From contig CM034100.1 of assembly GCA_019914945.1 (NCBI GenBank), positions 17,371,096-17,435,095 on the forward strand: a DNA stretch of 64,000 nt, read 5' to 3'. Under the pieces are notes generated by a model that was not told the origin of the DNA, did not search any database, and worked only from the letters and a program-made list of their open reading frames with translations. Every line of letters begins with the position of its first letter. Within the stretch, counting starts at the first letter, position 1. A program made the translations under genes and the position numbers. Origin of the DNA: Typha latifolia (taxonomy: Eukaryota; Streptophyta; Magnoliopsida; Poales; Typhaceae). This document shows, piece by piece, positions 61,320-64,000 of the stretch.

Positions 61320-63920
61320 GCTTGATGTATTTATCCATGGGCGGGGATCGATGCGATGCAGCTCAGGTTGTGTGAATTTGCTACGAGTTGGATAAAATTT
61401 TAAGCACGTACACGAGTTGTGGTTGTGGAGTATCTTCATATCTGGGTCGTATAAGATCCTCTTAACTTGATCCAATTTTATACGAATATTTCTAAGATAA
61501 GGGAGATTTATCCATGTGAGGTTCTAGATGGAAAGCCCATGGATTTAATCGAGTAACGTGGCGTCAACAACGTCGGCTTGCTATAGACGTGCTGTAGACT
61601 AAGTTTCCCCCTTAATTTGACTGGAAAATTTATATATCTGCAGCAATTCGGATCCTCGAAAGATCCGAATCCAACTATAGTCTCTGTGATAAGAGGCGAA
61701 AGATGAGTATCGGATTACAAGGATCCATTTGTACCATCTACTAATTTTGGGGTGTTCCGATCTAATTAGATTTATCCTTTGACCCTTGTTTTTCTCCAAA
61801 GACTTTGGCTTTATTTGGCTTGCTGTAGTTATTCTATGATTTGTTCTCTAGAACAACTCTCTAGAATATCGATAGTCACCATAATAGACAACATAATCTC
61901 TCTTTAACCAATCAACCACCTACACGTTGCCATCTTCCAGGTAAATCCTAATGAAAAGATATGCCACTATGATTCACAACAATAATTTTGGGTTTCGCTG
62001 GCATTTAGCATTGAGAAATACTTAAGCTGTGTCATTTATTTTTCAATATTTTTTAAACGCCTTTAATTATGGTGTCCGTAATTTTTTTTTATCAGCACAT
62101 TTTCTTTTAAAGAAATACACCTAGATAATAAATAAGAGGAAATAAAAATAAGGAACATTTTTGTATTAGGAATTTATATATTAATCAACCATTATATATA
62201 TATATATATCTATATATATAGATAGAGATTTAGATCCTACATAGGAGAGTGTAATTTAAATATCAAACTTAATATAGCGTCGTCATATTAATTAATTTAT
62301 TATCACCTTCAATACAGATACCGAGAATAACTATTAATTTGAGTTATCATTGAGTCAGCACAAGAGATTAGTTATTGCACCTTGAACTAATCAACCAGCT
62401 CATGCTCACGATCTTCCATGCTTTTAGTCTATTAAGTATTAACTAGCTCATGCATGCACTACTTTACTCATTCTAATCCTCTTAATTAGTTAATTAGAAC
62501 ACAGAATAGAAAAACAATTAAACAACCAACTAAGCATGCATGATCCTCCGTTTGGAATTCGCCGATCACCACCGCCTGCCGTCGACGAACGCCATGCCGT
62601 CTTCGAGTCAACCTTCTCCATGGAGTTTAGCTCCAAAAATTCTCTCCAAACCAGCTTACCTTGTGCCAGTTTCAGATCAATCCTTGGCTTGTCGATTCTA
62701 ACGCACTCCATGGATGGATGACAGAGCTCTCACTTTGTAACGGTGGAGCTGTGGTACGATAAGCATTACCCTACGCCGCCATGCATGATCGAGAGTCGAG
62801 CTTAAGCTTACTAGATGAGAACGTACTGCACTCACTGCCTTGCCGTTTACTACAACACCTTTGACGTCAGAATATGCACTATCGATTGATATATTTTTAC
62901 CACAACTACTGGTCGATCTACTAACTAATAAGTAGGCCATTTAAGTCGAAATTGCTTTGCCACACGTGTCCACTTTTCCACCGCGCCACAAAAAGTCCAC
63001 AACAAATCCAACCACAGAATCCACCAAGCCCTCACATATACTCACCGAATCTCATCCACAAAGGCCATAATAATATCATCACACTTGATCATTGATCTTT
63101 CCCATCACAAGGGAAACAGACACCGAGGGGGGCAAAATGGACATTTTTGAAAGCAAAAAGGGCTCCTGTCGGTTGCCGGTTGTTGCTTGGCGTCCGGAGA
63201 AGGTGACCGGTGCAACTGCCTCTACTGTCCTCCGGAGAACCTAACTCCACCATCACCTGCCCAATCTCCAACCTTAGTCTTCTTGATGCTCTTCCCTGGC
63301 AACAGTAACTTAACCTGTTCCAACTCAATCAAATAATTTTTTTTTAAAAAAAATCTAAATACTTAATCTAAGGTTTAATTGGATACTACTTGATCCATTT
63401 TGAACAGCAAAAAAGATGAGATAGATAGATAGATAGATAGATGCGTACTAATTAGCTGCCACCGATGTCTGACGTAGAAATATCAACTCCTTGGCTACCT
63501 TTTCGACGTCTACTTTGGATTCAAACTGATACTCGGACAGGTGTCGAGTATTCGTTCGTTAGGTTTATGTGAACGGCGTTTAGGCTGGCTCTCCGGATCG
63601 AAATTATTGTGGGAACGGCAGTTCTTCTCATTTACTCCTCGGTCTCAATAAATTCGTGTCGGGAAGTGCTCGTCTCTGTTTCAGTTCCTCTCTCTGGGGA
63701 TTCTCGCCCACCTCTTGCTATTTTTGTCGCCTTTCTTCCCTTTTTTTCAACACTCTCCTTTGAGAAAATCTCCGAAGTGGTGGTCGGTGGAATCTCCTCC
63801 TACTTTTTACGTTTCCCTCCCCCCTCGATCTTGGACCCGGATTCCACACTCGGAGAGATCGGAGATCGAAGTTTATTTCCTCAGATCGGATCGAGGAGGT
63901 GGCGGGCGATCGGAAGAGAA
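61320..63920. other. Intergenic, no certain gene
   Basis: Spacer with (TA)n near 62196–62220 and (GATA)n at 63420–63442. Two short minus-strand stretches look somewhat coding but unclassified: MECVRIDKPRIDLKLAQ followed by a GTAAG donor (about 62711–62660), and KLLLPGKSIKKTKVGDWAGD near 63230–63300. The plus-strand VAP27 leader begins towards the right edge. Confidence 0.4.
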
Positions 63921-63922
63921 GG

Positions 63923-63971
63923 ATGGGCCAAGATCTCGTGGAAATCCAGCCTCGCGAACTCAGGTTCACAT
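63923..63971 (+). CDS. VAP27-type ER membrane tether, first exon (partial)
   Basis: The ATG at 63923 begins MGQDLVEIQPRELRFT and exon 1 ends at 63971 in T|GTAAGT, phase 1. The pattern 'ME-x-x-IEPRELxF' is the start of the MSP domain of plant VAP27 proteins, which sit in the ER membrane and bind FFAT-type motifs and actin/NET3 partners at ER–plasma membrane contact sites. The rest lies outside the window. The NAC/NET family neighbour at 56.5–58.8 kb is of interest because NET3C and VAP27 work in the same complex in Arabidopsis; here their linkage may be chance. The GC-rich leader from about 63700 belongs to this gene. Confidence 0.78.
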
Positions 63972-64000
63972 GTAAGTTGGTGGTTTGATGGTTTTGATCA

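Overview
This is a stretch of plant nuclear DNA. The genes have many GT–AG introns, the spacers are AT-rich with (TA)n tracts and small inverted-repeat transposons, and there are two nuclear tRNA-Pro genes and several plant-only families (NAC, YUCCA, AGP, NETWORKED, TAXI-like, BRN). Some first or single exons are GC-rich (NAC, TAXI-like, YUCCA-like, the 9-kb gene), which fits a monocot, probably not a grass. I cannot name the species from sequence alone. No operons, phage or bacterial systems are present. Multi-exon genes below were assembled by hand: every junction is GT/AG, the phases agree, and every summed CDS is a multiple of three.

Left part (1–15.8 kb). Two decayed gene fragments lie side by side (YKT6 exon 1 and EMSY-LIKE exons). 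They are followed by a GGGTTA-rich repeat, the intact alpha subunit of the nascent polypeptide-associated complex (4.35–7.04 kb, with a translation-gene type promoter), a five-exon membrane protein of unknown function with a 12-His run (9.05–13.99 kb), and a small Arg-rich protein (15.2 kb).

Middle (15.8–43.9 kb). A 5-kb spacer without recognised genes precedes a nine-exon BRN/CELF-type three-RRM protein on the minus strand (21.4–28.7 kb), whose introns carry at least three MITEs. After a 2.5-kb divergent spacer come a RING-CH membrane E3 ligase on plus (31.5–35.4 kb) and a large tandem-BRCT protein on minus (36.1–39.4 kb) with a probable one-base indel at its last codons. Next are two tRNA-Pro genes in opposite orientation around a LINE remnant, a divergent NAC gene on minus (42.0–43.3 kb) and a PPR relic just upstream of it.

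Right part (44.5–64 kb). A cytosolic Cu/Zn superoxide dismutase (minus, seven coding exons), a nested MITE region, a YUCCA-like pseudogene truncated next to a LINE 3' end, a second NAC-like gene (minus), a classical AGP (minus) with a G-rich tract and a four-copy 133-bp tandem array upstream, a NETWORKED-type actin-binding protein (minus), an intronless TAXI/basic-7S-globulin-like protein (minus), and the first exon of a VAP27-type ER tether (plus, continuing off the window).

The neighbours do not form a pathway. I found no convincing new biological system. The points most worth checking are the tRNA-Pro inverted pair, the two atypical NAC genes, the frameshifted C terminus of the BRCT gene, the decayed YUCCA copy, the His-run membrane protein and the unclassified repeat families.
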